Shown in pieces: positions 32,620 to 45,200 of a stretch of DNA of 50,203 bases. Within the stretch, counting starts at the first letter, position 1. Each line of letters begins with the position of its first letter. The translations under genes were made by a program, and so were the position numbers. Below the pieces are notes generated by a model, which saw only the letters and a list, made by a program, of their open reading frames with translations, was not told where the DNA came from and did no database searches. Location: positions 1 to 50,203 of the forward strand of contig JAYMTF010000141.1 of the NCBI GenBank assembly GCA_036897485.1. Reading direction: 5' to 3'. The DNA is from Pelargonium nanum (Eukaryota > Streptophyta > Magnoliopsida > Geraniales > Geraniaceae).

Positions 32620-35600
32620 ATGGAGGGAAGAGAGGATTTGAGTTTTGGAGTTACAGTGAAGGACGGAGCTACAGAGAGCTATCGGATAGCTCCTAGAAAT
32701 GAAAATTCCAACCAGTTTGGTGCGCTCTTTTCGCCGCCGGCGATGGTGACGCCGACGGCAACAGCTCCGGCTACAGCTCCAGCTCCGGCTACAGCTCCAG
32801 CTCCTTTACCGATCCTAGATGTATCGCCGGTGACAGCTGCTTCTCCGGTGAGTGCAGCAGCTGCAACTACTACAGACGGGAAGAAGAAGAGAGGGAGGCC
32901 GAGGAAGTACGGTCCCGATGGGAAGTTGGCTCTGCCATTGTGTCCAATGCCCATTTCCTCTTCGGTTCCACTGACTGATTTCTCGGCCTGGAAACGGGGT
33001 AGAGGGCGGCCCAATGATTCAATCAAGAAGTCACATAAGCACGAGCCTGAGGTTTCAGGTAACCACCGGAGCTACCTCCTATTCGAATTTTGAATTTCGG
33101 TTACTGTCAGTTTTGCTGCACTGTTAGAAAGTTGTGTTTTTGGCTGTGTTACAATTGTTGAATCACTTCTTTATATGCTTGTGGTTTTGTGGTATATGGT
33201 TGATCAATGGGCTTCCATTTTGGGTTCCACAGTTGAATTTGTGTGGATACTTGTTAAGTTTGATTTGGAGTGGGACCCAAACTGCAGATTGTCTTTCAGA
33301 TCTGGAATCTATGGTTGTTTTCATATGGTACGGGTTTCACAACCTTAATGCAATTTGAGGGAATCTTTCTCTTTTGGCTAGAGGATTATGCTTCTTGCCT
33401 TTTCGTGAGCAGAAAATAGCTAAATGCACCTTCACAATTAGGAATAGAGAGTAGAAATTATTGGAGGAGCCAGCTCGTTCAGTGGATGCATGTTGGCCAG
33501 ATGGCCAATGGAATCTGAATGTCTTTAAATACATAATTAACATGCACAATGACAGTTGACTGTTGTGTTAGTGGGCAGGAAATACTTGCCTGGATCAGAC
33601 ATTGTATGTGTAGGAGAAGTAGAATGAAGAAAATTACAATGAAAGTGTAATGTAGCAACTCCGGGGTTGGAAATATGCGCTAATTCTGGGAACTGATTGC
33701 ATCATATACCATTTCTAGATAATTTTGGAATATAATTGGCCAACACAAATCTGACATGAGAAGCATTGCTTCTCTATAAAGGTCAGGGTTTTAACTAATA
33801 ATAACTCGATTTCTAATTCATAAAGACATTCCTATCCCAGTAGTTAAAATCAAGAGTAGTCGCCTTCAAAACCAGAGTATAATATTTTGGAGGTTTTCAT
33901 TTGATTTCCCATCTAACTAATACTTTTTCATGCTCGATAGTCCTTAAGAACAAGATTATGAAGGCTTTAAGCGAGATGTCATTCTGCATCCAATCTTTTA
34001 ACTAAATTATCAATGTTATAAACTTATAATCCTTTGTTGGTTCATGAAATAAAATTCCTGACAGTAGAATCTGAGTGAATATCTAGTAATTTTTTGTTGA
34101 ACCACTATTAAATGAAGGCAGCAATGGAGAGATTTCGACCCTATATTCTAGATTAGTAGCTGGAACATTCTTCACCTTAACTCTAGATAATCTAAGTAGA
34201 CACCATCAAGTAACAAATACAATAAGCTAGACAAAAGACAAGTTAAGGATATTAATATTAGGATACTTAGCCTAGTAAGAAAATTATTTACTTGGGTTTG
34301 ACTGTTAGTACGCAGTTGGTGATAATAATTTGGATTAAAAAAATCACATGCACACGCCCTTTTCATTTTGTGATGGACAGATGAGAGGTGGGATAGGGGA
34401 GGTCTTCCAAAATGAACACAACCATTTTCCTGGAAACCTTTGTCAAAGCAAGTTATATTTTTTTAGCTGGTCTATGATCTGATTTCAAGTTTACAACACA
34501 CTACTTGTGAAAGAGATTACTGGTTTTTGGCATTGGTTTAGGGTCCAACTGTGCTTAATTAAAAGACAACAAAAATCTATTGAACTTCATGGAAATCCAA
34601 TCTAATTTAGGTCTTAGTTTTTGGCCTTTAAATTATTCTGATTAATGAAAATGGTTGTGTTCATTTTGGATTGAACTAATTCCGCATTTTTGGGATTTTG
34701 AAACACTGTTTGAGATTCTTATGGAATATTTGTGCAGGTGAGAAGATTGCATACTATGTTGGTGCAAATTTTACGCCCCACATGATCACAGTTAATGCTG
34801 GCGAGGTATGAATTTCAAATGTATACTTGTGTGTGTCACAACAGCGTCCCAGCTATTTTCTGCTCATCTTGCAATTAAAGTTTTGTTAAGATTTTATTTA
34901 TAATTTCATGTTTATTGGATTTGTGATTCTAATATTTCGCATCAGTGGGCCATTTTTTTCTTGGGTACATTACCAGGAGATCCTTTATGGATGGGAGGTC
35001 CTTTAGACTCCTACTGTCAGTCATTTTCAAAATTATAGCTCCATCTTCACTGTTAAAACTTTCCTTCTTTTCTCTGAAATTCTTGTTTTATGAAGCAACG
35101 GTTTCATGTTTGTTATTTTGTATAGTTGGGAAATTTAAATATGGTAGTTTTGGTGGGGAAAGGCATATAATTGTCTTGAACCTATTTGGTGCACATTAGC
35201 TGCATTACAAATCTAAAATTAAATTTGGGCAAAAAACTGCAGAAGAGTTTTGTGATGTTGACGTTTCTTGCTAATGCAATTGATCAACTTAGGCGTTGGG
35301 CTTTCTGCACAAGCCTGAAATGAGCATGTATAGATGTTCCCCTATATTCTTACATTTGGTGAAACACTATTGATGAGAGGAATGTGAGTCAATTTGAGTA
35401 GTTGTCGGTGAATTTTCTTGAACCCGAGGGGGGAGGTCTTCTGGTTTTAGATATTTTGGAGAATAAATGGTAATTTGATAGGAAAGAATTTTATACTTTG
35501 CTTCATTTCTGTTCATAACTTTATCATATATTTAGTATGAGTATCTCTTTGTTTCATTTAAATATTATTTTATTCACTTAAATTGTCAGATTTGGAACCT

Positions 35601-37783
35601 GCAAAAGCAGCAACATTAACAAATATAATTATTGGCCTAGCATAAAGAGATTCCTCTTGAAAGCTTGTTCATAATCAATTGCCGTTTGTGGGTAATTTAA
35701 CTTTGCCAGAGCTTTAGAATTCAAGCAAATGTATCAAATACAACTTTATCCAATGCTCTATGCTAATTAGTTTGTTTGTAAATTATGATTCTCATTAACA
35801 AATGCAGTAACTTATAGGCTACAGATAGTTTGAGCTGAAGGAAGTTAAAACAAATAAATGAGTAAAATACTTTTTTATGCACATAGCCTTACCCCTGCTT
35901 TTGCAGAGATTGTTTTCCATACTCGCATCCATGACTTATTATCACAAGACACCAACCTCACCCTTATTTCCTTTTGAATTAAACTTTTGAAATTAATGAC
36001 AGAAATGCCCCTAACATCAAACACCAGTGCGATAAATTTAATTTAATTTCGCTTCATCTTCCACATAACTATGATTGTCTAACTCATTGTTATTGTTCCA
36101 GTTGGATTACAATGAAAACATTTGGATAAAAGCTTATTAACTGTAAAATGGTCTTATAATATGATTGAAACACTGCTAATGCATGGTTAGGTTAACCTTG
36201 TAGATAATTTGTTAATAAATAAGTTTTGTGATACTTAGTATCTCTACTCCTCTTGTTGTAGGATGTATCGATGAAGATAATGTTGTTTTCCCAACAAGGA
36301 GCTCGAGCTATATGCATTCTTTCTGCAAATGGCATGATATCTAATGTCACACTTCGGCAGCCTACTTCATCTGGAGGTACCTTAACATATGAGGTATGAC
36401 ATCCTTCTATAAAATTAGATCATCTAAGTTTTGGAATGTTAGCTCCATAGTGACTTCGAACTGACCATAACAGAATAGTAGAGGGTTGGTTGATGAAAGT
36501 GGAAACCATAATTGGCCGAACTAGTGACAACCCTCCTCTGCTTTTGAGCACTATCCTAGTTGAATCTTACAGAATGAATTGGATATCATCAGTTTTTACT
36601 TGTAGGGCTGATTACACTCAGGCTTGGGGTTGATAAGGGCTGTAGATTGAAGTTAGGTCTGTTCCAATTTTTTATTTTTGAAAGTTAGGTCTGTTCCAAT
36701 TAAAATCTCAGTTTATTATTAATTCTAGCTAGAGACAGAATGTAATCAATTTGCATAATTTGGATAAGAGGCAGCATGTTTATTTGTATTGTCCTTATGT
36801 TAAATGCCCTGGAACTCCAACATCATGTAAAATGCAAAAAATCATCATTTTTGTAGCATAGAAGATATAATCCCCACCACCATTTAGTTACTGGAAAAGT
36901 TAAAAAGGATAGAGCATTCTATACTTGTTTTATTTTATTTAAAAAAACTCATAAGCTTACTTTAAAAAAAAAAAAAAAAAAACTCTTAAGCTGACTTCGT
37001 ATTATCAACTCATATCCTTCCCTATATTGTGACATTAGCAGTCCAGGCTTGGAGAAATTAGATAAGTTTTTTTTTGTTTTTGTTTTTTGTTTTCTTGCAG
37101 GGTCGTTTTGAGATACTTTCCTTGTCGGGGTCTTTTATGCCTACTGAGAATGGAGGAGCAAAAAGCAGATCGGGTGGGATGAGTGTGTCTTTGGCTGGCC
37201 CTGATGGCCGCGTTCTTGGGGGAGGACTTGCGGGCTTGTTGGTAGCTGCAGGCCCTGTACAGGTAAGATCATCTTGCTGACAAGAGGAGAAGAATTAAGT
37301 AGTTTAGAGTATTATTCTGTTGTTGCGACTTGTGACGGTCAAGAGTGTTTATCATTTTAAGAATTTGGTTATAATTTTTTCTAGTAAAGGACAAACTACA
37401 AAAGCTTGAATAATAACTTCCTGAATGGCCAACGCCTTCCAGTATGACTAAAGAGCCCTGAATTTTTAATGCACCTATCTATGGTGGATCAGGTTGTGGT
37501 GGGGAGTTTCCTACCGGGTCACCAGCAGGAGCAGAAGCCAAAGAAACAGAGAACCGAAAATGCATCAGCTGTCATCCGGACCAATGCCAATCCCATCTTT
37601 GGAGAAGATCTGAAGGGAGTGTACGGTGGAGCAAAGCCAATACTCACATCCTTCAATGGAACTGGAGACAACTCTGCCAATCTGAACCCCCCCTTGCAGG
37701 AGGAGGGCTTAAGGAATTCAACGGTTGACAATACCCTGTCTTCGTCCGGAGAAGAATCTAAAGGCCACAGCCAGTCTAACTGA
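32620..37783 (+). CDS. AHL4: AT-hook motif nuclear-localized protein (AHL), two AT-hooks + PPC domain
   Basis: Five exons: 32620-33058, 34738-34805, 36262-36393, 37101-37262 and 37493-37783, giving 363 aa. The start at 32620 is chosen because MEGREDLSFGV matches AHL N-termini; the frame is open further upstream but without homology. A low-complexity Ala/Pro/Thr stretch precedes the first AT-hook, KKRGRPRKYGPDGK (about residues 88-101). A second hook, KRGRGRP, follows near 127. The PPC/DUF296 domain starts at GANFTPHMITVNAGEDVSM and continues through GRFEILSLSGSF and GRVLGGGLAGLLVAAGPVQVVVGSF. The C-tail is polar. Family knowledge: AHLs bind AT-rich DNA in the minor groove, oligomerise through PPC and act in chromatin and transcription control; AHL4 is linked to vascular boundary patterning. 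The AHL4 assignment rests on domain type and gene order. Introns 1 and 2 are long (1.7 and 1.5 kb) and non-coding. Confidence 0.92.
36964..36981. repeat. Poly-A run in AHL intron 3
   Basis: A homopolymer of about 18 A lies between two similar AAAACTC-TAAGCT-ACTT segments (about 36944-36963 and 36980-36998). The arrangement suggests a small local duplication around it. No gene feature is attached. Confidence 0.6.
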
Positions 37784-38529
37784 GCTCATCATGTTCACTG
37801 GTTGTATCTTGACGGCGTTACTCAAACATTTAGTTTTAATTGTTGAACCCGTCCAGGGACAAACTACAGTTTATAACGTCTTGTTGGTTGTAACTGAGAG
37901 GTGTGATCTTGCTTACTAGAATTTAGGTAGGACTTCTAATCAATAGGCTGTTATGTTTTAATCTGTTGTCATCATTATGTATTTTGTGTTGTCTCACTTA
38001 CATGTAGCATTTCAAATGTGTACACCGCATGGTTTGTAATTCTTCAGTTTGAGTTCTGTGTACCTGAAATATCAAATTTAAGTGGGTTGTTTTAGTTGGT
38101 AAAAATTGTCTAAGCTCATTATCTGAAAGATCAAACCTGAGTGAGCTTTGGTTATTTTGTTTATAAGTGACAAATGGTCATGAACCTGGAAGCTCTTCTG
38201 CTAAAAGTCACAATAGAATCAAGTCATTTAAAGCACTTTTAGACTCACATTCTGTTTTTTGTTATAAGCATCTTTAATATTCTGCTTCTACACAGGAGCT
38301 TTACAATCACTTTGTCACCTTATCCATGTGAGTGACAATAAAGACATTTTAGCACTTTTAGCCTAAAGTAAGGGTCTACTCATTATCTTTAAACATTGTG
38401 TTTGTACAGATAAAAAGAGAAGAGGCTCAAATGAAAGTGCTGAAACTGATAATCATTTCTTGACCAGGATTCAACCAAAATTTACTCAATTTCCAGGTAT
38501 GAACAATTCTAGAGCACTAAATACAGCTT
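37784..38529. other. Spacer between convergent AHL and DUF761 genes
   Basis: Contains the AHL 3' UTR on the left and the DUF761 3' UTR on the right (minus strand). It is AT-rich; no further gene, repeat or RNA was recognised. Confidence 0.6.
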
Positions 38530-38910
38530 TTACACCAATGAAGATGATGTCCTCAATGATTCTGCTTTCCATCCTTGATTGATCTTTTGTATGAACTCTT
38601 CCACTCTTCTCCTTAGTTCATCCTCATCCTCATCATCACCAACATCTTCATAATCTTCAAATGCTTCACTGAAATGAGTTGATGCTCCCTTGTTGGTGTA
38701 TAGATGGTTACAATCCATGACTTGGTTACAAGAAGCCTTTGTGTTGGTGACAATCTTGAGAGGAACAGTTTCAGTTTGTTGAACAAGCTCTGACTCTGAG
38801 GCTGGTTTGGAGCCCATCAGGATGATGACTATGATCAAGTTGCAGAAGAAGAAGATGAAGAGAGAGCTGGAAGCAGCCTGGGTGATGAAATCCAGTGTGG
38901 AATCAAACAT
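38530..38910 (-). CDS. Small DUF761-type protein with N-terminal membrane segment
   Basis: Single exon, 126 aa, starting at ATG 38910. Residues about 12-33 (ASSSLFIFFFCNLIIVIILMG) are strongly hydrophobic and probably span or anchor in a membrane. An acidic stretch (EDYEDVGDDEDED) leads into ELRRRVEEFIQKINQGWKAE, the C-terminal DUF761 signature seen in many small plant proteins (often annotated cotton-fibre-like). No biochemical role is established for the family. The gene converges on the AHL gene. The acid run just before the motif, an anchor at the N-terminus and the short length all fit family members. A start further upstream is not supported. Confidence 0.82.
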   Translation of the reverse strand: MFDSTLDFITQAASSSLFIFFFCNLIIVIILMGSKPASESELVQQTETVPLKIVTNTKASCNQVMDCNHLYTNKGASTHFSEAFEDYEDVGDDEDEDELRRRVEEFIQKINQGWKAESLRTSSSLV

Positions 38911-40018
38911 GGCTGCAAGTATTTGAAACAGGAAATTGAAGAAGGAAAGAGGAGCTGGTGAGAGAGAAACAGATAGATTATAGTGTTTTAAGCAGGATGG
39001 GGAGGTTTAAGGCCTTTTAAAGCCTTTGCAATAGAGGAAAAAGAAGTGTTCAGGAGAAGCTTTATGCAGCAGAAATTGAGAGCTGAGGTGTTGTTGTGTA
39101 GTGTGGAAGCTATCAAGAAATGGACATATTATATTGTTTTTTTGTTTAATCATGAATTCATGAGTGTCACTTTGGGAAGCTTCTTCCCAACTGTAGTGTA
39201 TGTGGGACTTTCTCTCCATTTAACTAATCAAAAGTCTCTTTGTACCTTACAAGAACCTCACATGGAGCTTACTCACTCTCCATTTCACTTCCATGTCATC
39301 ATCATCATTGACATCACCATTTAACAAATCCTTATTTTATAGGTCAATGATGTCATGTTGAGTCCTAATCACAAAATTAGTCATTTTGAGCTTGCAAGTC
39401 ACATATGCTTGGATAAGTTTCGCACAAACGACACTTTTCAAATAGATTGTGTAAACATTTAAAACTTAATATAACATTTGTTTCAAATGAATGTTTTATT
39501 CTCTTGGCGCCCCTCGGAGGCTCGTTCGGGGGTGTATGCACCTGGATTGGGGCTTTCAAGAGCTTTGAGGGAGAATTTTTTAGGCATGTCCTCTCTCGGA
39601 GAAAGATTTTCTGAGAAAGTGTTCGTAAATGTGTTTTGGGTCTCTTGGTGGTGAGTCATTCACACCTCACTTTGACTTGCAACGGCTCGTCAATTTTTTT
39701 TTTTGAGGGGGCTCGTCAATTGTTGATAAGAGTTATGATTTTTTGACAAACATTATTGTTATTTGAGTGTTTTTTTCTTCTCAATTCCTCCATCTTTTCA
39801 GGATTTAAATTGTATATTAGTGTTTTTAAGAAAGGAAATATAGAGTTTAATTGAGTTTAGAGATCTATGATTATCAATAATTTAAATTTGTTCTTGAATA
39901 TTTATATTATAAGTTCCATGATCTTGAAAATACCATATTTAGTTGAAAATGCGTTATGCGAAGAATATAGCTAGTATCCATGTCGTGTAAGGGCCTAAGG
40001 GGTATGTAATGGGAATGT

Positions 40019-40214
40019 TTTTTTTCTTATTTTGATAAGCAACGGGACAGCAGGCTTACGAAGGCCTGTGTTTCTCACCCCCTAGCGGGGGCGTCACCCG
40101 AGTTAGTTGTTAGTTCTCCCCTTAATCCCATAAATACCACCCCATATCGTCGGCAAGGAGGCTCGAACCTAAGACTTCAAAGGAAATTCAAAGCGCATCA
40201 ACCGCTTGACCCAA
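40019..40214 (-). mobile_element. tRNA-derived SINE (~195 bp), different family from copies A and B
   Basis: Read on the minus strand the element starts TTGGGTCAAGCGGTTGATGC (box A, + 40195-40214). It has box B GGTTCGAGCC (+ 40160-40169), then a GC-richer body, and ends TTGCTTATCAAAATAAG with an A-run (+ 40025-40018). Flanks ACATTGCAT and ACATTCCCAT (minus strand) may be an imperfect target-site duplication. The element is clearly more GC-rich than its surroundings. Confidence 0.75.
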
Positions 40215-42042
40215 CATGCAATGTATTAATTGAAGGACAGGTTGGGACCCAATTTTTTCAGTGACTTTAATAGTTTGATTCCAGAGCTGAACAAATAATT
40301 CACAAATAATTCAGAAAATTTGATGGTAGAAACAGCAAGAAGAACTGGAAATCATACAAGTTCAATGCACTGATCAGTATGAATGCCAATTTATTTATCT
40401 AACCAACCATGGCTGACCAATAATTAGATGATGTTAATACTTAATAGAAGCTATGATAATATTTCCTCAACAACTCAGTTGACTTTGTACTATGGAATCC
40501 TGTTTATATGTACTTCTAACAAAATTAAGAAGAAAAATAACACTTATTTTGTAACAAAAGTACATGAAAAATATGACACTTATTTTAAACCAAAGAGTAT
40601 TTCTTATTGCTTATGTTATAAAAAAATCGGGTACACAGAAAAGGATATATTAATAAAATTATCTTATGGTGTCTTCGAGAACCAACATTTCATTTGAAAT
40701 ATTGGATTTGAGTCAGTTGAAGTGTTTGGATACTCAAATATTTTGAATTTGGATTAGCAATCAAAACATGCATACAACATGAGATTTCAAATGACAACTT
40801 TTATTTTATCATTTAATATTGTATGACTTTTCACACATTATATTTGTATTTGAAATACAACATTTCAAATAATGACTTCGAAATCAAATTCATGTTCCCT
40901 AATTTCAAATGATGACACTTTGTACATAATGTATCTTTTTTAGTATAATTTGCGCTACCGTGTGGATGAACTGTACGAAGTATAGTGTGATTAATGCACA
41001 AATGAAGACAAAATATTAACAAAGTGTTCCTTGAGTAATGCAGAGCTTCAAGGTCAATTTTCTGAAATCATGGTGGATAACATTAACAAGAGATCGAATT
41101 TGCGCCGCAAGTCGAAAAAGAAGAACAACAAGAGAAAAATAGATGAGCTGCTAGAATCATCTAATGATGCAGAAGAAAATCATTATATGCATATTTTTAT
41201 TTTTGACTTATTTATGACTGAATTTGTTATTAATGTGTTTGAACTTAAAAGCTTTGGAATGGATGGTGATCTTTTTAAAGTTGATCCAACGAGACGATGA
41301 CCTTGATGATTTCTTGTTGAGGCTAAGTGTTGAGATCCATCTTGGGTAGCTTGGAATTCCTAGTAGGAGCTAGGTGTTGTGGTCCTCCTTAGTGGCCTTG
41401 GAGCTCATTGGGGAGATGAGAAGCTGTGGAATGGAACTCCTCGTGGAAGTTAAGTATTGAGGTGTTTTTTTGGAGGGCTAATATCTCCTGTTCTATTTGA
41501 ATGAAAGATGCTCAAATGAGGAACGCAGCGGCTGGATAATGGGCGAGGAGGGAGCGTGTTTGTGCGTTGATGGAGCAGTAGTGTCGCAACATGGCTCCTT
41601 GAGGTCGTGACCTTACAGCTTGAACGAGGAGATACTGCGAGTTACAAATGAGCATGTGTTCACGAGCACATGTTCTAACAAATTTAAAGGATACTAACTA
41701 ACTTATTATATTAATGTTATTGGTAGTTCATGATATAACTTCTTAAATATGAAACAAAAAACTCATTTTGGGACAAAAATGATATTTATTTTAAGACGGA
41801 TGAAATATTTCTTTTTCTTTATTCTCCTTTTTGTCTTTTTATTTTTATTTAATATTAAACTGACACACTATTACATATATGTACCGCTGCAATTGAGGTG
41901 ACTCTAACACAAGACCTCGAGTATAAAAACCGAGCAGCCAATGAAGCTTCGGTTTGTTTTGTTTAAGCAGCAAAACCCGAATATAGATGAAATGGATGGG
42001 CCCAATGTTTGGGATTTCCCCAATCCAATCCAATAATAATAA

Positions 42043-42073
42043 CATTCACTTTTTCACCCCCACGTGAAGTGAA
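42043..42073. promoter_or_regulatory. Palindrome-embedded G-box in the enolase promoter
   Basis: ATTCACT and AGTGAAT form perfect 7-bp arms around TTTTCACCCCCACGTGA. The segment contains CACGTG at 42061-42066. It lies about 230 bp before the enolase start codon, a plausible proximal promoter position. Factor binding is only inferred from the motif. Confidence 0.5.
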
Positions 42074-42291
42074 TTTTTAATTTCCTTGGGCAGCAGGTCA
42101 CCAAAATTTCACTTTTAAGCATATTCCCCCTTGATGCCCAAGAAACCCATCACCACCGATCAACGGCTCTGATTAAAAATGCTGTCTCTACACTCTGTTT
42201 AAAACACTAGAGTACTAGACTAGACTCTTCATTCACCATTTTTGTGATCACAAGAAATTTCTACCATCTTACTGAACTGCACTGCCCTGCA

Positions 42292-45200
42292 ATGGCTGCA
42301 ACGATCAAGTCCGTCAAGGCCCGCCAGATATTCGACAGCCGTGGAAACCCCACCGTCGAAGTGAGTTTCGGTTGTTTATTCTGTTTGCTTTCCGAGAAAA
42401 TGTAGTACTTACTATCGGATGTTTACAAATGTACATAGTCTGATGAGTTTGGATAACTGCCTGGCTCGATTGAGTTGTGTGTTTTAGATGTGAGAATTGT
42501 GACCATGTTTTGTTTGTTTTTTCTTCACTTCTCTCGATTTTGGTTGATTAATGTTGTTGAAATGGTTTGTGACCGCATCTTTGGGTTTGATTGCAATTCA
42601 GGTTGATGTGGTACTTTCCGATGGGACTTTGGCTAGGGCTGCTGTCCCCAGCGGTGCTTCAACTGGTTAGTTGCAAACTTGCAACCATGTGTACTGTGTG
42701 TTTGTATATTGTTTTGTAAATCTTAAATCGGAGTTCACTGTTGTTTGCTTTACCTTTTGTTTAAAGGTGTTTATGAAGCTCTTGAGTTGAGAGATGGAGG
42801 ATCGGACTATCTAGGGAAAGGGGTTCTCAAGGTATGTTAGTAGTTTATTTCTCTTACTGAAATGATAAGTTTTCAATTGATCAATATCTGCTACTTTAAT
42901 CGGATTGGTGATGCAAGAATTTTTAATGGTAGGAACTTTGTGGAAAAAAAAAATTGAAATAAGTTACACTTGAACTGTCAGAACTGTATGCTGTTATTAG
43001 TGCTTCAAGCTTTTTGTATCTACTATCTCACTTTCATAACATGTGTCATTTGAGCAAGAAAATGTGTTTCAAAATAATTCTCAAGTATAATATTTATTAT
43101 TATACTAATAATAATTAATTAGTGCATAAATAATGACTTAAGTTTAAGTAAGTCATTGTACATAATATGTTTAATTTGTGTAGAATGATACTTATTATGA
43201 AAAGGAGCATGATTCAGATACTCATGTACTTGGGATTCTAAACATTTAATGGCTGCTGCCTTTGAGATTTAAGGGTTTTCATCTTTGTTTTACTGCTGGG
43301 ATTATACCATGGTAATCATGACGAGTTTTTATTTGATGATCTAGGCTGTGGACAATGTCAATTCAATAATTGGGCCTGCTTTGGTTGGCAAGGTATTGTA
43401 ACCTGCTTTCAGTAGTTATGTTTTGTATTTTCAGAAGGTTGTTAAGTGAGTAATGTGGATTCTTTCATGCGTTCTACACAAGCAGGACCCAACAGAGCAA
43501 GCCAAACTTGACAATTTCATGGTGCAGCAGCTTGATGGGACAGTTAATGAATGGGGATGGTGCAAACAAAAGGTATTCTGAGACCGTTATTCTTCTTGGT
43601 CTCCCTAAGTCTGAAAACTTTATGACATTTAGGTAACTGAAGTTTTTGTTCTTGTTTCATTTCAGCTTGGAGCCAATGCTATACTGGCAGTGTCACTGGC
43701 TGTTTGCAAAGCAGGAGCTATAGTGAACAAGATCCCCCTTTACAAGGTATATCTGTGCAGTTAGTTTTGTGCTACTTTGCTTGATGTTATTACATGCTCA
43801 ACTTTTGTCATGTCTTTATATTGCAGCACATTGCCAATCTTGCTGGCAACAAAACCTTGATCTTGCCTGTGCCTGCATTCAATGTCATTAATGGAGGTTC
43901 CCATGCCGGCAATAAACTGGCAATGCAGGTAACATTCTTATTATAGTTCTATGAAAGGTGAATTCCTTTTTCACAACTGAAGCTCATGCCTTACTATTAA
44001 ACTTCTGTATAGGAATTTATGATTCTTCCTGTTGGGGCATCGTCTTTCAAGGAAGCTATGAAAATGGGTGTAGAAGTATATCATCACTTAAAGGTAACAT
44101 TGCCATGACCTCTTTTTCCTCCTCTTCCAATATACTGGAGCACTTTCTTATCTTTTTTTAGTGGAATATATATTGTAGTTATTACACATTGCTTTATGAC
44201 TGTTTACTTGATTATTGCAGGCTGTAATTAAGAAGAAGTATGGGCAAGATGCCACCAATGTTGGTGATGAAGGTGGATTTGCTCCTAATATTCAGGTATA
44301 TAATTGCTACTTAAAATTATAACTGGTACTTAGTTATATCTAGTAATGCTAGATACGCTTGCCAGATCCACAATTTCAGAAATGATATCTCTGTATGTCA
44401 ATTTTCTTCATTTTTTTTTTTTGGACTAATTCTACCATAGCTTTCCATGACATACCTGGTAATATTTGAATTATATTTGATTTACAGGAAAACAAAGAGG
44501 GCCTTGAACTGCTGAAGACTGCAATAGCAAAAGCTGGGTATACTGGAAAGGTGATTTGTCTCATCTAATTAGGATTCAAGTGTAGCACTTTCCTCTATTC
44601 AATAACATGATCATACTGAAAGGGTTGAATTTGTTTATATCTTGACTTCTTGGCAGGTTGTGATTGGAATGGATGTTGCTGCTTCAGAGTTCTATGACAA
44701 CAAGGATAAGACGTATGACTTGAATTTCAAGGAAGAGGTACTTCTTAGAACTTTGTTTATCTCTTTGGAATTAGGTCTATTAAGAATTTGTGTGTGTACC
44801 TATCTTTTTTTACTTTTCCTACTTTTGTGTTCAAAAGAAGTTTGATTGTGAAGTGCACATTTACTTGGTCTTTTCCATGATATTGAATTGCACAAAACTC
44901 ATTTCTGTTGCAGAACAATGATGGATCACAGAAAATATCTGGTGATAGTTTGAAGAACGTCTACAAGTCCTTTGTTACCGATTACCCAATAGTTTCCATT
45001 GAGGACCCATTTGATCAGGATGACTGGGAGCATTATGCAAAGTTAACAGGTGAAATTGGAGAGAATGTGCAGATAGTAGGTGATGATCTCCTTGTCACAA
45101 ACCCTAAGGTAAACGTTGAGTCTCGAGTGTAAAAATCTGGAAGAAGCATTCTTGTGACTTCAAACTCATTATTTCCTATTTTTGGCTGCTACAGCGTGTA

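Larger units (their letters stand above)
38911..42291. other. Intergenic region upstream of DUF761 (left) and enolase (right)
   Basis: 38911-39320 is the DUF761 promoter side. 39490-39720 is a less AT-rich stretch with themes such as CTCGGAGGCTCG and TCTCTCGGAGAAAG and with GGCTCGTCAATT repeated at about 39682 and 39710; its origin is unclear. A SINE lies at 40019-40214. 41290-41700 is a G-rich stretch without a clean ORF and with a near-palindromic GAGCATGTG ... CACATGTTC at its end. 41720-41810 resembles a decayed MITE end (ACTCATTTTGGGAC, AAGACGGATGAAATA). The enolase promoter follows. Confidence 0.5.

Noticed and set aside
41031..41300. 89-codon ORF with a basic KKKNNKRK stretch
   Set aside because: Starts at a non-ATG codon, ends in unrelated text and has no recognisable domain. 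It could be a fragment of an old element, but this cannot be supported.
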